Shown here in pieces: positions 7,422 through 15,570 of a DNA stretch of 37,925 nt. Where the stretch lies: the NCBI GenBank assembly GCA_005799745.1, contig SYFY01000095.1:1-37925 (forward strand), given 5' to 3'. A program made the translations under genes and the position numbers. The notes below the pieces were generated by a model that saw only the letters and a list, made by a program, of their open reading frames with translations, ran no database searches and was not told the origin of the DNA. Numbering within the stretch: position 1 is the first letter of the stretch; each line of letters begins with the position of its first letter. The stretch is from Gammaproteobacteria bacterium (GTDB taxonomy: Bacteria > Pseudomonadota > Gammaproteobacteria > Pseudomonadales > Azotimanducaceae).

Positions 7422-8252
7422 TCTCAGGAAGTTTCTAACGGCCCCTTCAAATCCTTCGGGTCGATCCATGTTCGCAAGATGTGCGGTATCAACGACGCCG
7501 ACATGTTTGGCATGCCGGCACTTCCTCAGCAAGAAATCTGCTGCGCCGTGAATGAAGGGGATATCGTGTGCACCCACGACGACGAGTAACGGACCTCGCA
7601 GTTGATCGATTCGATCCGTGGCTGGAATGATCACATCCGGTTCACGACGTCCAAGCCCCTTCGCTTCATGAGCAAGTGCCAGGCGATTCATGTCGAAAGC
7701 GATCGCACGTTGATCGGGATCGATGGTGTCGGGGTGACGACCTTCGCCATCGAACCAAAGCTGCGTCTCAAGCTCCGCTACCTGTTCGATATCACCACGC
7801 TCATCAGCGGCTTTGATAGCATCGAAGAGTTTTGGTCTTGGCACATCAAGCTTGAGGCCGTTCGGTCCCGAGCCACTCATGACAAGCGCGGCCACGCACT
7901 CAGGATGTTCGAGCGCGAAGTCGAGGGCCAGACTGCCGCCCATGGAACATCCCATAAAGATCGCAGGCGCTTCAATCTCAAGTGCCTTCAATACGACACG
8001 CAGATCATTGAGATGAGAAAACGCCTCATCTACGGGTTCACTTTGGCCAAAGCCACGCAGGTCGTAACGAATGACTTGGTAATCACCCTGGAAGACGGCG
8101 AATTCGTGGTTCCATTGACGGCTGTCCGCGACGCCGGCATGCAGAAAGATCATGGGCGTGCCACGGCCCGCCGTTTCGTACCACAACTTCGCCTGACCGC
8201 TCTGGATAAAGCCGCTCTGGATGAAGCCACTTCGAACAGGGTGATCAGACAT
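7407..8252 (-). CDS. Alpha/beta hydrolase
   Basis: A 281-aa alpha/beta-hydrolase-fold enzyme, probably a carboxylesterase or lactonase-like member. The nucleophile elbow is GCSMGG (serine near residue 103), the acid is likely the aspartate in VVGAHDIPF, and the base the histidine in DTAHLANMDRPEGF. IFLHAGVADSRQW corresponds to the HG oxyanion strand, with HA replacing HG. The ATG at 8252 overlaps the stop of the preceding membrane-protein gene; an ATG at 8270 in the same frame is possible and neither has a clear ribosome site. Near the N-terminus a 15-bp tandem repeat produces SGFIQSGFIQSG. It is the last gene of a five-gene minus-strand operon. Substrate unknown. Confidence 0.88.
   Translation of the reverse strand: MSDHPVRSGFIQSGFIQSGQAKLWYETAGRGTPMIFLHAGVADSRQWNHEFAVFQGDYQVIRYDLRGFGQSEPVDEAFSHLNDLRVVLKALEIEAPAIFMGCSMGGSLALDFALEHPECVAALVMSGSGPNGLKLDVPRPKLFDAIKAADERGDIEQVAELETQLWFDGEGRHPDTIDPDQRAIAFDMNRLALAHEAKGLGRREPDVIIPATDRIDQLRGPLLVVVGAHDIPFIHGAADFLLRKCRHAKHVGVVDTAHLANMDRPEGFEGAVRNFLRSAGL
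8197..8226. repeat. 15-bp tandem duplication in a hydrolase N-terminus
   Basis: Copies at 8197-8211 and 8212-8226 differ at one base (CCGCTCTGGATAAAG and CCGCTCTGGATGAAG) and encode the doubled FIQSG pentapeptide of the hydrolase at 7407-8252. Confidence 0.8.
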
Positions 8253-8643
8253 CTGAATCGCTGAATGCAACGATGAGGCTCGTGATGAGCAGAACGGCGA
8301 CGACGGGAAGCCAGATCAGTCGCTCGCGTGGGCTTCGTGTGGCCGTATTGGCGATACAGCCGAGTGCGCAATAGCCAACCACTAACCAGATCAACGTACG
8401 GGAAGCTTCAACCCACTCCGGAAAGAACAATCCGGCGCGTGTGAAGACGACGGCCATAAACGCGGCCAACACCGCAGCGGAACCCACAGGCACAAAACGC
8501 CACGCGCCCGGCAGGACACCTCGATGTCTTCCGCCGAGTGTGAACTCACCCCAAGGTGCACCGAACGCGAGCGCAAATTGGAAAAGGATGGTGACGGTCG
8601 TCAGAACCCCGAAGACCCATGCACTGACTAGCGTCATCGTCAT
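8245..8643 (-). CDS. Small four-helix membrane protein of unknown function
   Basis: A 132-aa protein with four predicted membrane helices, at about residues 5-27, 50-68, 82-98 and 108-126. Between the first two lies a conserved-looking loop GAPWGEFTLGGRHRGVLPG, a pattern I have seen in small unnamed membrane proteins, without known activity. The ATG at 8643 overlaps the stop of the upstream 87-aa gene as ATGA, and its own stop overlaps the hydrolase start, so it is translated as part of the five-gene operon. No charged catalytic pattern is apparent. I do not assign a function. Confidence 0.75.
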   Translation of the reverse strand: MTMTLVSAWVFGVLTTVTILFQFALAFGAPWGEFTLGGRHRGVLPGAWRFVPVGSAAVLAAFMAVVFTRAGLFFPEWVEASRTLIWLVVGYCALGCIANTATRSPRERLIWLPVVAVLLITSLIVAFSDSDV

Positions 8644-8903
8644 GAGGATTGAGCTGCGGCGTTACGGATGAGTTTCAAGAGCGTGCGTTGTTGGCTGGTG
8701 GTCGTGACAGGGTAACGCACGAAGTCGTCCCCCGATACGCGCAGATCGGCGAAGAAACCCTCAGGATCTTCATGAAAGTGCAGAAACGCCCGAGACTTGC
8801 GATAGAACACACCCGGGCGCTTCTCTACCAGGAATTCAACAGCACGAAGTTGTTCGAGCAAAGGTGTGAGGGACTCCAGCGCCGCAGGGCTCGCATGTTT
8901 CAT
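8640..8903 (-). CDS. Conserved-looking 87-aa protein of unknown function
   Basis: A short soluble protein. The central part, KRPGVFYRKSRAFLHFHEDP followed by EGFFADLRV, is rich in aromatic and charged residues and looks like a conserved small fold rather than random coding. The start at 8903 is chosen because the ATG overlaps the upstream GNAT-like gene's stop as ATGA, and the stop in turn overlaps the next start as ATGA. The frame runs open further upstream but only as antisense or shadow sequence. The position between a GNAT-like protein and a membrane protein suggests a shared job, unknown. Confidence 0.7.
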   Translation of the reverse strand: MKHASPAALESLTPLLEQLRAVEFLVEKRPGVFYRKSRAFLHFHEDPEGFFADLRVSGDDFVRYPVTTTSQQRTLLKLIRNAAAQSS

Positions 8904-9640
8904 GGCGAAGCGCTCGAGTTGACCCAGACGCGGAGCGGTTGCAGGCAGATAACCCCTGCACGACGCGCCTCGTCGAGTGCATCTCCCGACTCCCAATCGA
9001 CAAGGGTTGCTGATCCGAACCGCTCTTGACCCGCTTGGATGATCAAGCTCCAGATCGGTACGTCGGGCGAAGTGCTGAAGACGTTTGAGACCCCGATGGC
9101 TTCGGAGAATTTCGTAAAGACAGCTCCGGCTATCACGTACCCGTCATTTTTCACGCTGAGAAAGGAGACCCTGCTCGAATCGACTGCGCTCGAAAAAAAC
9201 TGATTCGTATCAAAACAGGATAATCGTGCGGCTGTGAGCCAGGCTTCCAGTTCGACGGGACTCGTCACCCACGGCGTCGTGAAATCCTGATGCGTTGAAT
9301 CAAAGACGCGTTTCCTCATCTCCAAGGCGATCCATTGCGCTTCAATGACACGGTGATATCCAAAGTGTGAGAGATCGAGATTGGCGTAGCTGTCTTTGAT
9401 ACCGAAACCCGGCGGTAGATGAAGTTCGCCGAGGGTGTTCACCAACGCGCCTTCGCTGCGTTTTGCCGCACCCGCGCTCGTACTCACGAAATTGGGATAG
9501 AACGCGGGCACGTTGCCGCGGAAGAGAACGCCGCCGTGCACGTCAATCACCGGCACGTGGTTGAGTTCGAACGAGACGAATCGACACCAAGCGGCGTTGT
9601 CCTGCACAGCGGCCTCGATCAACTCATGCATCTCACTCAT
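8900..9640 (-). CDS. GNAT-like protein of unknown substrate
   Basis: A 246-aa protein whose C-terminal half has GNAT features: a beta strand with DGYVIAGAVFTKFSEAIGVSNVF, then PIWSLIIQAGQERFG and a final ALDEARRAGVICLQPLRVW, resembling the helix and strand after the acetyl-CoA loop. The classical Q/R-x-x-G-x-G/A loop is not obvious, so acetyltransferase activity is uncertain. The N-terminal half (FELNHVPVIDVHGGVLFRG, LHLPPGFGIKDSYANLDLSH) is unrecognised. Start 9640 overlaps the stop of the upstream VOC gene by 8 bp (ATGAGTGA), which is preferred over the upstream ATG at 9733, whose extension lies within that gene. It is the second gene of the operon. Confidence 0.6.
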   Translation of the reverse strand: MSEMHELIEAAVQDNAAWCRFVSFELNHVPVIDVHGGVLFRGNVPAFYPNFVSTSAGAAKRSEGALVNTLGELHLPPGFGIKDSYANLDLSHFGYHRVIEAQWIALEMRKRVFDSTHQDFTTPWVTSPVELEAWLTAARLSCFDTNQFFSSAVDSSRVSFLSVKNDGYVIAGAVFTKFSEAIGVSNVFSTSPDVPIWSLIIQAGQERFGSATLVDWESGDALDEARRAGVICLQPLRVWVNSSASP

Positions 9641-10002
9641 CAGTTGCCCACTGCGAGAACCACACCAGGTTTCCATCAGGATCGGTGATCGCAAACTCTT
9701 TCGCTCCCCACGGCTTGCTTTCGAGGGGAGCATTGGGATGAGCGATGCCCGCGGCCTTGCAGCGTGCGTACAAGGCCGTCGACGTGGGTAGTGCGAAAAC
9801 GGCAGCTGGTGTTCTCGGCGATATGACGGTCTGAACAGGCCCAGAAGTGAAGTCCCACATCATCGCGGGTGACGACGCCATAAACACCCTGTTCAACATG
9901 TTGTGCTTTGAAGCCGAAGTGCGTGGCGTAGAAGCTCGCGCTGCGTTCGATATCGAGAAAGGCCAACACGGGTGTCGCTGACAACAGACGTTCATCGTTC
10001 AT
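9633..10002 (-). pseudogene. VOC family protein, frameshifted by one inserted base
   Basis: The N-terminal half (ATG 10002; RLLSATPVLAFLDIERSASF, then GVYGVVTRDDVGLHFWACSD, NTSCRFRTTHVD) and the C-terminal half (LYARCKAAGIAH, KPWGAKEFAITDPDGNLVWF) are a normal bleomycin-resistance/VOC protein of about 122 aa, but lie in two frames. Removing one of the doubled C bases at 9776-9777 (plus strand) gives HVDALYARCKAAG and joins them. The total length is 3n+1, as expected for one extra base. It is the first gene of the five-gene operon, and the following gene overlaps its stop. Either a sequencing or assembly error or a real mutation; if an error, this is an intact cytoplasmic VOC protein. Confidence 0.8.
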
Positions 10003-10109
10003 CCCAATGCTCCTGTTCGGATGCCGCAGTTTTCATAGACTTGACGCAGCGGTCTGCTTCCATGGCACGATGTTTGAGCACTTGGGCCCCATCCAACTTA
10101 GGAACCTTC

Positions 10110-10572
10110 ATGAGCAACTTGTCCCCGTTTGAAGAACAGTCTTTTTTGAAGCGGTGGATGCCGCCTGCAAGAAAGCCGTCTGGTGCGCCATCGCCACGGT
10201 TGCGGGTGATCAACCACGCGTTCGTAGGTGCACCCTACTTGGGACTTCCAATCGGGAGACGGGAAAGTACTCTGGTTCGCAACCGGCCCGCAATCATCGA
10301 AGGCGAAGCAGATGCGCGCCAACCCACACGTCGATGTGCAATACCAGGTGGCCTCACCGGACTTCATTCACGTATTGGTACGGGGTACCGCGGAACTCTG
10401 CACATCGAGCGCTGACAAACACCGGGCGTGGTCAGCGATTGACTATGACCTGACGCAGTTTGGTTCAACGGGGCCGGATGATCCGAACTTCTTGCCCGTG
10501 CGGATTACGCCAACACGAGTGGAGCTCTCCGAAATGTTTGGTTCGATGAACAAGCGTGTCTGGCGTGCATGA
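10110..10572 (+). pseudogene. Pyridoxamine-phosphate-oxidase-like flavoprotein, two single-base deletions
   Basis: The product would be a 154-aa PPOX-fold FMN-binding protein. It begins MSNLSPFEEQSFLK (AGGAA ribosome site), continues in a second frame as VDAACKKAVWCAIATVAGDQ and in a third as VHPTWDF, DGKVLWFATGPQSSKAKQM, DFIHVLVRGTAEL and DYDLTQFGSTGPDDPNFLPV. One missing A near 10156-10159 (TTGAAGCGG for TTGAAAGCGG) and one missing T near 10216-10218 (ATGGTG reads AGGTG) account for both shifts, and the length is 3n+1 as predicted for two lost bases. Everything after the second shift is conserved to the C-terminus (SMNKRVWRA). Function within the broad PPOX superfamily cannot be deduced. 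It converges on the DUF2784 gene with no gap. Confidence 0.8.
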
Positions 10573-10968
10573 TCAGCTGCGACGTGGTGGAAACTTCCAC
10601 CACGTGAAAATCACAAGGGTGGCAAAAACGGTGTAGATCAGCGTGAAGACGATGGGCGGCGCGTTGTAGAAGAGCAGACCACCTACCCAATATTCAATGA
10701 ACGAAGCGCCGTAGGCTTCAACACCTGCACGCAGCCGCAAGTGATTCTCCAGCGTGGTCAGTGGGCACTCGATACAGAACCACGACTCGAGCACCACGAC
10801 GGCAATGGCCGTGAGATGCAGCAGGCGAAACCACAAGTGATTGACGAATCGCCACCCATGCCAGTTGCCGATCAGAATGAGAGCGAGCCCCAGAACGACG
10901 AAGGCTACGAAGGCCGCATGCAGCGCGAGCACAACATCGGCCAGGGAGAGCCACGCCGATTCACTCAC
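10573..10968 (-). CDS. DUF2784 family membrane protein
   Basis: A 131-aa inner-membrane protein with four hydrophobic helices. Family hallmarks are LHAAFVAFVVLGLALIL, WHGWRFVNHLWFRLLHL, CIECPLTTLENHLR and SFIEYWVGGLLFY, which match DUF2784 as I know it; the function of that family is unknown. The GTG start at 10968 overlaps the stop of the GST gene as GTGA, making it the last gene of the GNAT, GFA, GST, DUF2784 operon. It abuts the convergent PPOX gene directly, so there is no room for a terminator between them. Confidence 0.85.
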   Translation of the reverse strand: MSESAWLSLADVVLALHAAFVAFVVLGLALILIGNWHGWRFVNHLWFRLLHLTAIAVVVLESWFCIECPLTTLENHLRLRAGVEAYGASFIEYWVGGLLFYNAPPIVFTLIYTVFATLVIFTWWKFPPRRS

Positions 10969-11646
10969 GGCGTGTTGCGAAAGTCCTCAAGTACGGTGCC
11001 GTATTCTCGGATCTCCGCTTCGTGGGGTGGATCGCGCCACGGCTCTGCAAGCGCTGACGTGTACCAGTCACGCATGGAGCCGAGGGTTCGAAGGCGCTCT
11101 GCATAACTCAATGCCGTGGCGCTGAGCTCGGGTGAGTAGGTGAGCACACGAAAAGCGACCGGTGCATAGAAAGCATCAACGCCTGTGAAACGCTCACCGG
11201 CAAGGAACGGACCACCGAACCGCTTGAGGCCTTCACACCACAGCGCGTCGATGCGGGCCCACTCGGCTTTGAGCGCAGGAGGATTCTCATGCAACCGCAC
11301 ACGCACCGCGCAGTTCATACCGCAGTGGTTTCGCACCGTGCTGAAACTCGAGTGCATCTCCGCAGAAGCCGATCGTGCCCACGCGCGAGCAACCCGGTCT
11401 TTCGGCCAAACCAATGGATTGAGTTCGGCGGCATATTCGGCGATCGCCAGCGAATCCCACACCACCGTATCGCCATCTACGAGACACGGCACTTTGCCGG
11501 TGGGAGAAAACACTTTGAAGGCGTTGGGTTGTTCCTGGTCAAAGGGAACAACACGTTCACTGAATGGAATTTCCAATTCACGCAACAACACCCAAGGCCT
11601 GAGCGACCACGACGAATAGTTTTTGTTGGCAATGTAGAGCGTCCAT
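10965..11646 (-). pseudogene. Glutathione S-transferase, frameshifted at the second codon
   Basis: The sequence encodes a 226-aa GST: LYIANKNYSSWSLRPWVLLR then LEIPFSERVVPF, the glutathione-binding turn GKVPCLVDGDTVVWDSLAIAE (cis-proline and DSLAI motif), and the helical C-terminal domain with PFLAGERFTGVDAFYAPVAFR. The frame is open from 11591 at a GTG, but this would remove the catalytic first strand. An ATG at 11646 with upstream GGAG is the natural start. It is read as ATG GACG, whereas deleting one G gives ATG ACG CTC TAC ATT and the full family N-terminus; the length is 3n+1. One inserted base, real or an error, therefore breaks the start. It lies between the GFA and DUF2784 genes in the same operon and is predicted cytosolic. 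Confidence 0.8.
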
Positions 11647-11677
11647 ATCAGGTTTGATCTCCGACTACGATCTCTCG

Positions 11678-12061
11678 TTACGCTTCCCGGCTCTTGTGTT
11701 CAAGGAGGGCAGCATGAGCCTCCCAGTTTCGACCGTCAAAAGGAACGATCCGCAGATTAGGCAACGGTGCATCGAGGCAACGCACATTCACGTCAACACC
11801 ATCCGGATTGGATCGAGGAGTGTAAAACGGCTTTATGCCACACACCTTGCAGAAGGTGTGTTTCGCCACACCAGTGTTGAAGGTGTAGGTGGTGATGTGG
11901 TCTTCACCATGAAGGAGTCGAAAGCGCTGCTTCGGCACGATGAGGTGAAGGAACCCTGCTTTCGAACAGATCGAACAGTTGCAGTCTTCAACCTCAACAG
12001 TTTCTGGTGTTTCGACTTCGAAGCGAATTGCACTGCAGTGACACGATCCGGAGCAGATCAC
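11678..12061 (-). CDS. GFA (CENP-V/GFA domain) zinc-binding protein
   Basis: A 127-aa protein of the GFA family, which includes glutathione-dependent formaldehyde-activating enzyme homologues; that activity is not established for most members. Zinc-ligand cysteines appear in the expected groups: GSCHCSAI, DCNCSIC and CKVCG. KAGFLHLIVPKQRFRLL and AKHTFCKVCGIKPFY are strong family signatures. The start is a GTG at 12061 overlapping the preceding GNAT stop as GTGA, with GGAG eight bases upstream; a longer frame to 12103 lies inside the GNAT gene. It sits beside a GST and shares its operon, which is consistent with glutathione chemistry but does not prove it. Confidence 0.88.
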   Translation of the reverse strand: MICSGSCHCSAIRFEVETPETVEVEDCNCSICSKAGFLHLIVPKQRFRLLHGEDHITTYTFNTGVAKHTFCKVCGIKPFYTPRSNPDGVDVNVRCLDAPLPNLRIVPFDGRNWEAHAALLEHKSREA

Positions 12062-12600
12062 TTGAACACTCCGGGATCGTCGCGGTCGATAAAGTAATAA
12101 CAATTTTCGACTTGGCGACCACCTTGGTTGCGAAACTCCGTGTGCGAGAGCTTGCCGCCGATTTTCTCCATGGCTTTGCGAGAGCGAAAGTTGTCGATGC
12201 CGATGTGAATCCAGACGCGGCGCGAAAACTGGAACGCGTGCTGGAGCATCAAGCCCTTCATCTCGCGGTTGTAGTCGCCACCCCAGTGGGATCGTGCGAG
12301 GAACGTATAGCCGATACAGATTTCTTCAGCTGCCGAATTCCACTCATAGAATCGCGAGGAGCCAATCAGGCTCTGCGTTTCACGATCAACGACGACCAGA
12401 GCGCCAGTTCCTGCGATGGCAGGCGCGAAGAAGTTACGTTCGAACACATCGCGCTTGTAGCGTTCCGGGTCGGGATGGAGGGTCCAGATTTCGGGATCAG
12501 ATGCGGCTGAATAGAGCGGTTCGAAATCCGCTGCCGTTGCCGGGCGTATCGTGATGGATGCACCTTCAAGTACAGGTAGGAAGTTGAAAGACTCAGGCAT
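12058..12600 (-). CDS. GNAT family N-acetyltransferase (RimJ/RimL-like)
   Basis: A 180-aa acetyltransferase that transfers an acetyl group from acetyl-CoA to an amine on a protein or small molecule; the acceptor is unknown. Family features are ITIRPATAADFEPLY near the N-terminus, GTGALVVVDRETQSLIGSSRF, EICIGYTFLARSHWGGDYN (the acetyl-CoA loop), and the C-terminal NFRSRKAMEKIGGKLSH, the usual RimJ/L ending. ATG 12600 is used; a GTG one codon upstream is also possible. It is the first gene of the four-gene operon running to 10573, divergent from the aldo/keto reductase at 12679, so promoters for both directions share the 78-bp gap. Confidence 0.85.
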   Translation of the reverse strand: MPESFNFLPVLEGASITIRPATAADFEPLYSAASDPEIWTLHPDPERYKRDVFERNFFAPAIAGTGALVVVDRETQSLIGSSRFYEWNSAAEEICIGYTFLARSHWGGDYNREMKGLMLQHAFQFSRRVWIHIGIDNFRSRKAMEKIGGKLSHTEFRNQGGRQVENCYYFIDRDDPGVFK

Positions 12601-12678
12601 CACTCACGTCCGTTCAGATTTAGGATGTTGGAGGCAGCCTTCATTGGCGGCCTGCAGGGAACGAAGAGGATTTGATGC

Positions 12679-13608
12679 ATGAACTATACGACCTTCGGCC
12701 GAACCGGTCTTCGTGTCAGTGTTGCGGGCCTCGGATGCGGCGGCTTCAGCCGGCTTGGGCTCGGTGTAGGCAAAACAGAAGCTGATGCGATCGATATCGT
12801 TCGCGCTGCGATTGATTGCGGTGTGAACCTCATCGATACCGCCGCGGTGTATGGCACGGAAGGGGTTGTCGGCAAAGGCATTGCTGGATACCCACGCGAT
12901 CAACTCGTGATCGCGACCAAGGCGGCTTTCGGACGAGGGCCGAACATCGTCGCGGCAGAAAAAATCGTTGAGAGCCTCGATAACTCGCTGCGGCAACTCG
13001 GTACCGACTACATCGACATTTTTCAACTGCATGCCGTCGCCCCGGATAACTACGTTCGCGTTCGAGATGAACTCGTACCTGCGCTGCTGCGTGAGCGTGA
13101 CAAAGGGAAGTTCCGATTTCTCGGTATTACAGAGACACCGCCGTTTGATCCCGAACATGTGATGCTGGGGCGCGCGATGCGAGATGGGCTTTGGGACTCG
13201 GTGATGGTGGCGCAGCATATGCTGCACCAGCATGCGAGAGATCGCGTTTATCCGCTGACTCAACAGTACGGCGCAGGCACACTCTTGATGTTTGTAGTCA
13301 GAGGTATCTTTGCGCAGCTTGAGCGACTCGCTACTACACTCAACGAGCTGAATCTTCCGCCCCTCGATTTTCTTGTTCACCCAAGTGGCGCGAGCACGAT
13401 GATGGATGCAGCGTATCGATTCATTCGACATGAACCTGGCGTTGATGTCGTCTTGTTCGGGACAAGTGATCTTGAGCACCTGAAAGCCAACATCGAGTCG
13501 ATCAACAAACCGCCACTACCGATCAGTGATGTGGCCAAGCTCAAGGACGTGTATGGGCATGTGTCGGGTGTCGGCTTGGACATCCCGGCGCGACCGGCGA
13601 AGCATTGA
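12679..13608 (+). CDS. Aldo/keto reductase
   Basis: A 309-aa NADPH-dependent oxidoreductase of the TIM-barrel aldo/keto reductase superfamily. The catalytic tetrad is visible: Asp and Tyr in NLIDTAAVYG, Lys in VIATKAAFG, and His in FQLHAVAP. A C-terminal VVLFGTSDLEHLKANI is the cofactor-binding end of the family. ATG 12679 has GAAGAGGA upstream. It is monocistronic on this strand and divergent from the GNAT operon; the next gene, the macro-domain gene, converges within 8 bp. The carbonyl substrate cannot be read from sequence. It is a typical cytosolic detoxification reductase. Confidence 0.9.
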   Translation: MNYTTFGRTGLRVSVAGLGCGGFSRLGLGVGKTEADAIDIVRAAIDCGVNLIDTAAVYGTEGVVGKGIAGYPRDQLVIATKAAFGRGPNIVAAEKIVESLDNSLRQLGTDYIDIFQLHAVAPDNYVRVRDELVPALLRERDKGKFRFLGITETPPFDPEHVMLGRAMRDGLWDSVMVAQHMLHQHARDRVYPLTQQYGAGTLLMFVVRGIFAQLERLATTLNELNLPPLDFLVHPSGASTMMDAAYRFIRHEPGVDVVLFGTSDLEHLKANIESINKPPLPISDVAKLKDVYGHVSGVGLDIPARPAKH

Positions 13609-13616
13609 TGATTGAA

Positions 13617-14126
13617 TCAGATCAATAGGAGTTTTTGGTACATGGTGAGATCACGCGCACTGAAGCAACAGAACGTCACCCCTTCTATGGATGGTGCTGA
13701 CATCAGTACATCCCGCACCGTCGCGATAGCAGTTTCTGCGGCAAGATCAAAAGGGTAACCATAAACCCCGGTGCTGATACATGAGAATGCAACGGTTCGG
13801 AGCGCATGTTGATTCGCGATCTCAATGGCGCACCGATAACAGGAAGCGAGCAGTGCAGGCTCTCCACGCGCACCATTGCGCCACACAGGACCTACCGCAT
13901 GAATGACGTACTTCGCCGGTAATCTAAACCCTGGCGTGATACTGGCTTGGTCTATTGAACATCCACCGATGCGTCGACACGCGACTAGAAGTTCAGGACC
14001 TGCTGCGCGGTGAATCGCGCCATCCACGCCTCCGCCACCGGCAAGCTGGGCGTTGGCCGCATTAACTATCGCATCCACGTAAAGCGTGGTGATGTCTGCC
14101 TCCGCGGCGATGAGTTTTGCGGCCAT
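13617..14126 (-). CDS. Macro domain protein (MacroD/YmdB-type ADP-ribosyl hydrolase)
   Basis: A 169-aa single macro domain. The ADP-ribose-binding and catalytic features are present: ADITTLYVDAIVNAANAQL, GGGGVDGAIHRAAGPELL, and CISTGVYGYPFDLAAE, the signature of the MacroD/YmdB class that hydrolyses O-acetyl-ADP-ribose and can remove ADP-ribose from acidic residues. YVIHAVGPVW is also typical. ATG 14126 lies 5 bp downstream of the YpeA-like acetyltransferase gene, so the two are probably co-transcribed. Substrate specificity is inferred from the class. Confidence 0.92.
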   Translation of the reverse strand: MAAKLIAAEADITTLYVDAIVNAANAQLAGGGGVDGAIHRAAGPELLVACRRIGGCSIDQASITPGFRLPAKYVIHAVGPVWRNGARGEPALLASCYRCAIEIANQHALRTVAFSCISTGVYGYPFDLAAETAIATVRDVLMSAPSIEGVTFCCFSARDLTMYQKLLLI

Positions 14127-14131
14127 GGGAC

Positions 14132-14557
14132 TTACGGCTGAACGTCTGAAATCAGACGTTTGCCAAAACTCACACGTTCTTCTTCCTCAAATCCGTACGC
14201 ACGATAAAACGCCATCGCTGAGTCATTGCCTACACGAACCTGCAGATTGATCTTGGGGCAGCCGATGGCCTTGAGACGCACTTCCACATCCGCCATCAGC
14301 TGTTTGGCCAATCCCTTGCGTTGGTATTCAGGCGACACGGCGAAATAGTTGATCCATCCACGATGCCCGTCATATCCCGCCATCACCGTGGCGATGACCA
14401 CATCGTCTTCTGTGCCGACCAGAAAGAGTTCGGGTTGCACCGTGAGTTTGCGTTCGATGTCGAGCCGGGAGTTGTTCCAGGGCCGTGTGAGTCCACACGC
14501 CAGCCAGAGCGCAATCACCGTCTCGGTATTCCTTCGTTCAAATGCACGTATTTTCAT
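14132..14557 (-). CDS. ypeA: GNAT acetyltransferase, YpeA-like
   Basis: A 141-aa GNAT enzyme close in pattern to E. coli YpeA: TVIALWLACGLTRPWNN at the N-terminus, VIATVMAGYDGHRGWINYF, AVSPEYQRKGLAKQLM (acetyl-CoA loop Q-R-K-G-x-A), and NLQVRVGNDSAMAFYRAYGF. The acceptor is unknown; YpeA has been described as a lysine acetyltransferase in E. coli, which I cite as family knowledge only. It is followed by the macro-domain gene after 5 bp. Its start lies 17 bp from that of the divergent TauD-like gene, so each promoter must overlap the other gene or be extremely compact. Confidence 0.85.
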   Translation of the reverse strand: MKIRAFERRNTETVIALWLACGLTRPWNNSRLDIERKLTVQPELFLVGTEDDVVIATVMAGYDGHRGWINYFAVSPEYQRKGLAKQLMADVEVRLKAIGCPKINLQVRVGNDSAMAFYRAYGFEEEERVSFGKRLISDVQP

Positions 14558-14574
14558 GGTATGGATGATCGCCT

Positions 14575-15570
14575 ATGAGCACCCATCTCTCCAGTCGCGA
14601 ACAGGCCAAGCGTTACTTCGGATTGCGAAAGCACGTCGCCTTTCCGTCTGCGCCTATCAAAACTCCTGCTGCGTGGACCGGCGCTGAGATTCGTGCGGCG
14701 CTTACTCAACCCAACCAAGACATCGTTTATCAACTCACTCCCGAGGACATCGACGACATCGAGCATGCTCTCGACCAGGCGATGAGTACCGGAAAAGAGG
14801 TGTTGTTGCTCGCGGCATCAGACTTCCTGATACCCAAGCTGTCAGATCGATTCCCACGTTGGCGCGAAGCGCTCGGCGTTGGACGCGGATTCGTATTGAT
14901 CAAAGGTGTACCCGTGGAGCGTTGGGGCGTTCGCCGCGCCGAAACATTCTTCTGGTGCTTCGGTCAACACCTCGGCGTGCCGGGTCTACAAAATCCACAA
15001 GGTGATCTGCTCGGTCACGTCACGGATACAGGGGATGCCGCAAACGATCCGATGGTTCGCCTCTATCGCACCGCTGCAAACATCAACTATCACTGCGACG
15101 GCGCGGATGTGGTGGGGTTGTTGTGTCTTCGCACGGCGGACCGGGGGGGTGCGAGTCGCATCGCCAGCTCCGTGACGGTGTTTAACGAGTTGCTTCGAAC
15201 AGAACCGAATCTCGCTCGCCGACTCTGTGCAGACATTCGCATGGACCGGCGCAATGAAGAGCCGCCTGGTGAATTGCCGTGGTCGGTTTTACAGCCCGCG
15301 TGTTTTGACGGAACTCAGCTGCGCACGTTTTATCACTCGGACTATTTCCGCTCCGTCGTGCGCCATGTCGGCGCTTTACCTGCAGACGAGCAAGCGCTGC
15401 TTGATTGTTATGAAGAAATCGCCGAGCGAGAAGACATGCGCTTCGAGATGCAATTTGAACCCGGGGACATTCAGTTGTTGTCCAACCACACCATCGTGCA
15501 TGCACGCACGGCGTACGAAGAGAGAGAGCGGGGTAAGCGTCACCTGCTTCGGTTGTGGTTGAGCCTATGA
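14575..15570 (+). CDS. TauD/TfdA-family 2-oxoglutarate-dependent oxygenase-like protein
   Basis: A 331-aa protein with the Fe(II)/2-oxoglutarate oxygenase facial triad: His and Asp in NYHCDGADVVGLL, and the distal His in NHTIVHARTAYE, followed by the 2-oxoglutarate-binding Arg in RHLLRLWLSL. GFVLIKGVPVERW and the LGHVTDTG stretch are also seen in this family. The N-terminal 90 residues (YFGLRKHVAFPSAP, LTPEDIDDIEHALDQAM) are a less familiar extension. Substrate unknown; the family hydroxylates or decarboxylates small molecules such as taurine. The ATG at 14575 has no evident ribosome site and lies 17 bp from the divergent GNAT start. The stop overlaps the convergent YiiX-like gene by 6 bp. 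Confidence 0.85.
   Translation: MSTHLSSREQAKRYFGLRKHVAFPSAPIKTPAAWTGAEIRAALTQPNQDIVYQLTPEDIDDIEHALDQAMSTGKEVLLLAASDFLIPKLSDRFPRWREALGVGRGFVLIKGVPVERWGVRRAETFFWCFGQHLGVPGLQNPQGDLLGHVTDTGDAANDPMVRLYRTAANINYHCDGADVVGLLCLRTADRGGASRIASSVTVFNELLRTEPNLARRLCADIRMDRRNEEPPGELPWSVLQPACFDGTQLRTFYHSDYFRSVVRHVGALPADEQALLDCYEEIAEREDMRFEMQFEPGDIQLLSNHTIVHARTAYEERERGKRHLLRLWLSL

Noticed and set aside
12604-13479. 291-codon minus-strand open frame
   Set aside because: Antisense to the aldo/keto reductase, whose catalytic tetrad is clear; composition looks like shadow coding.
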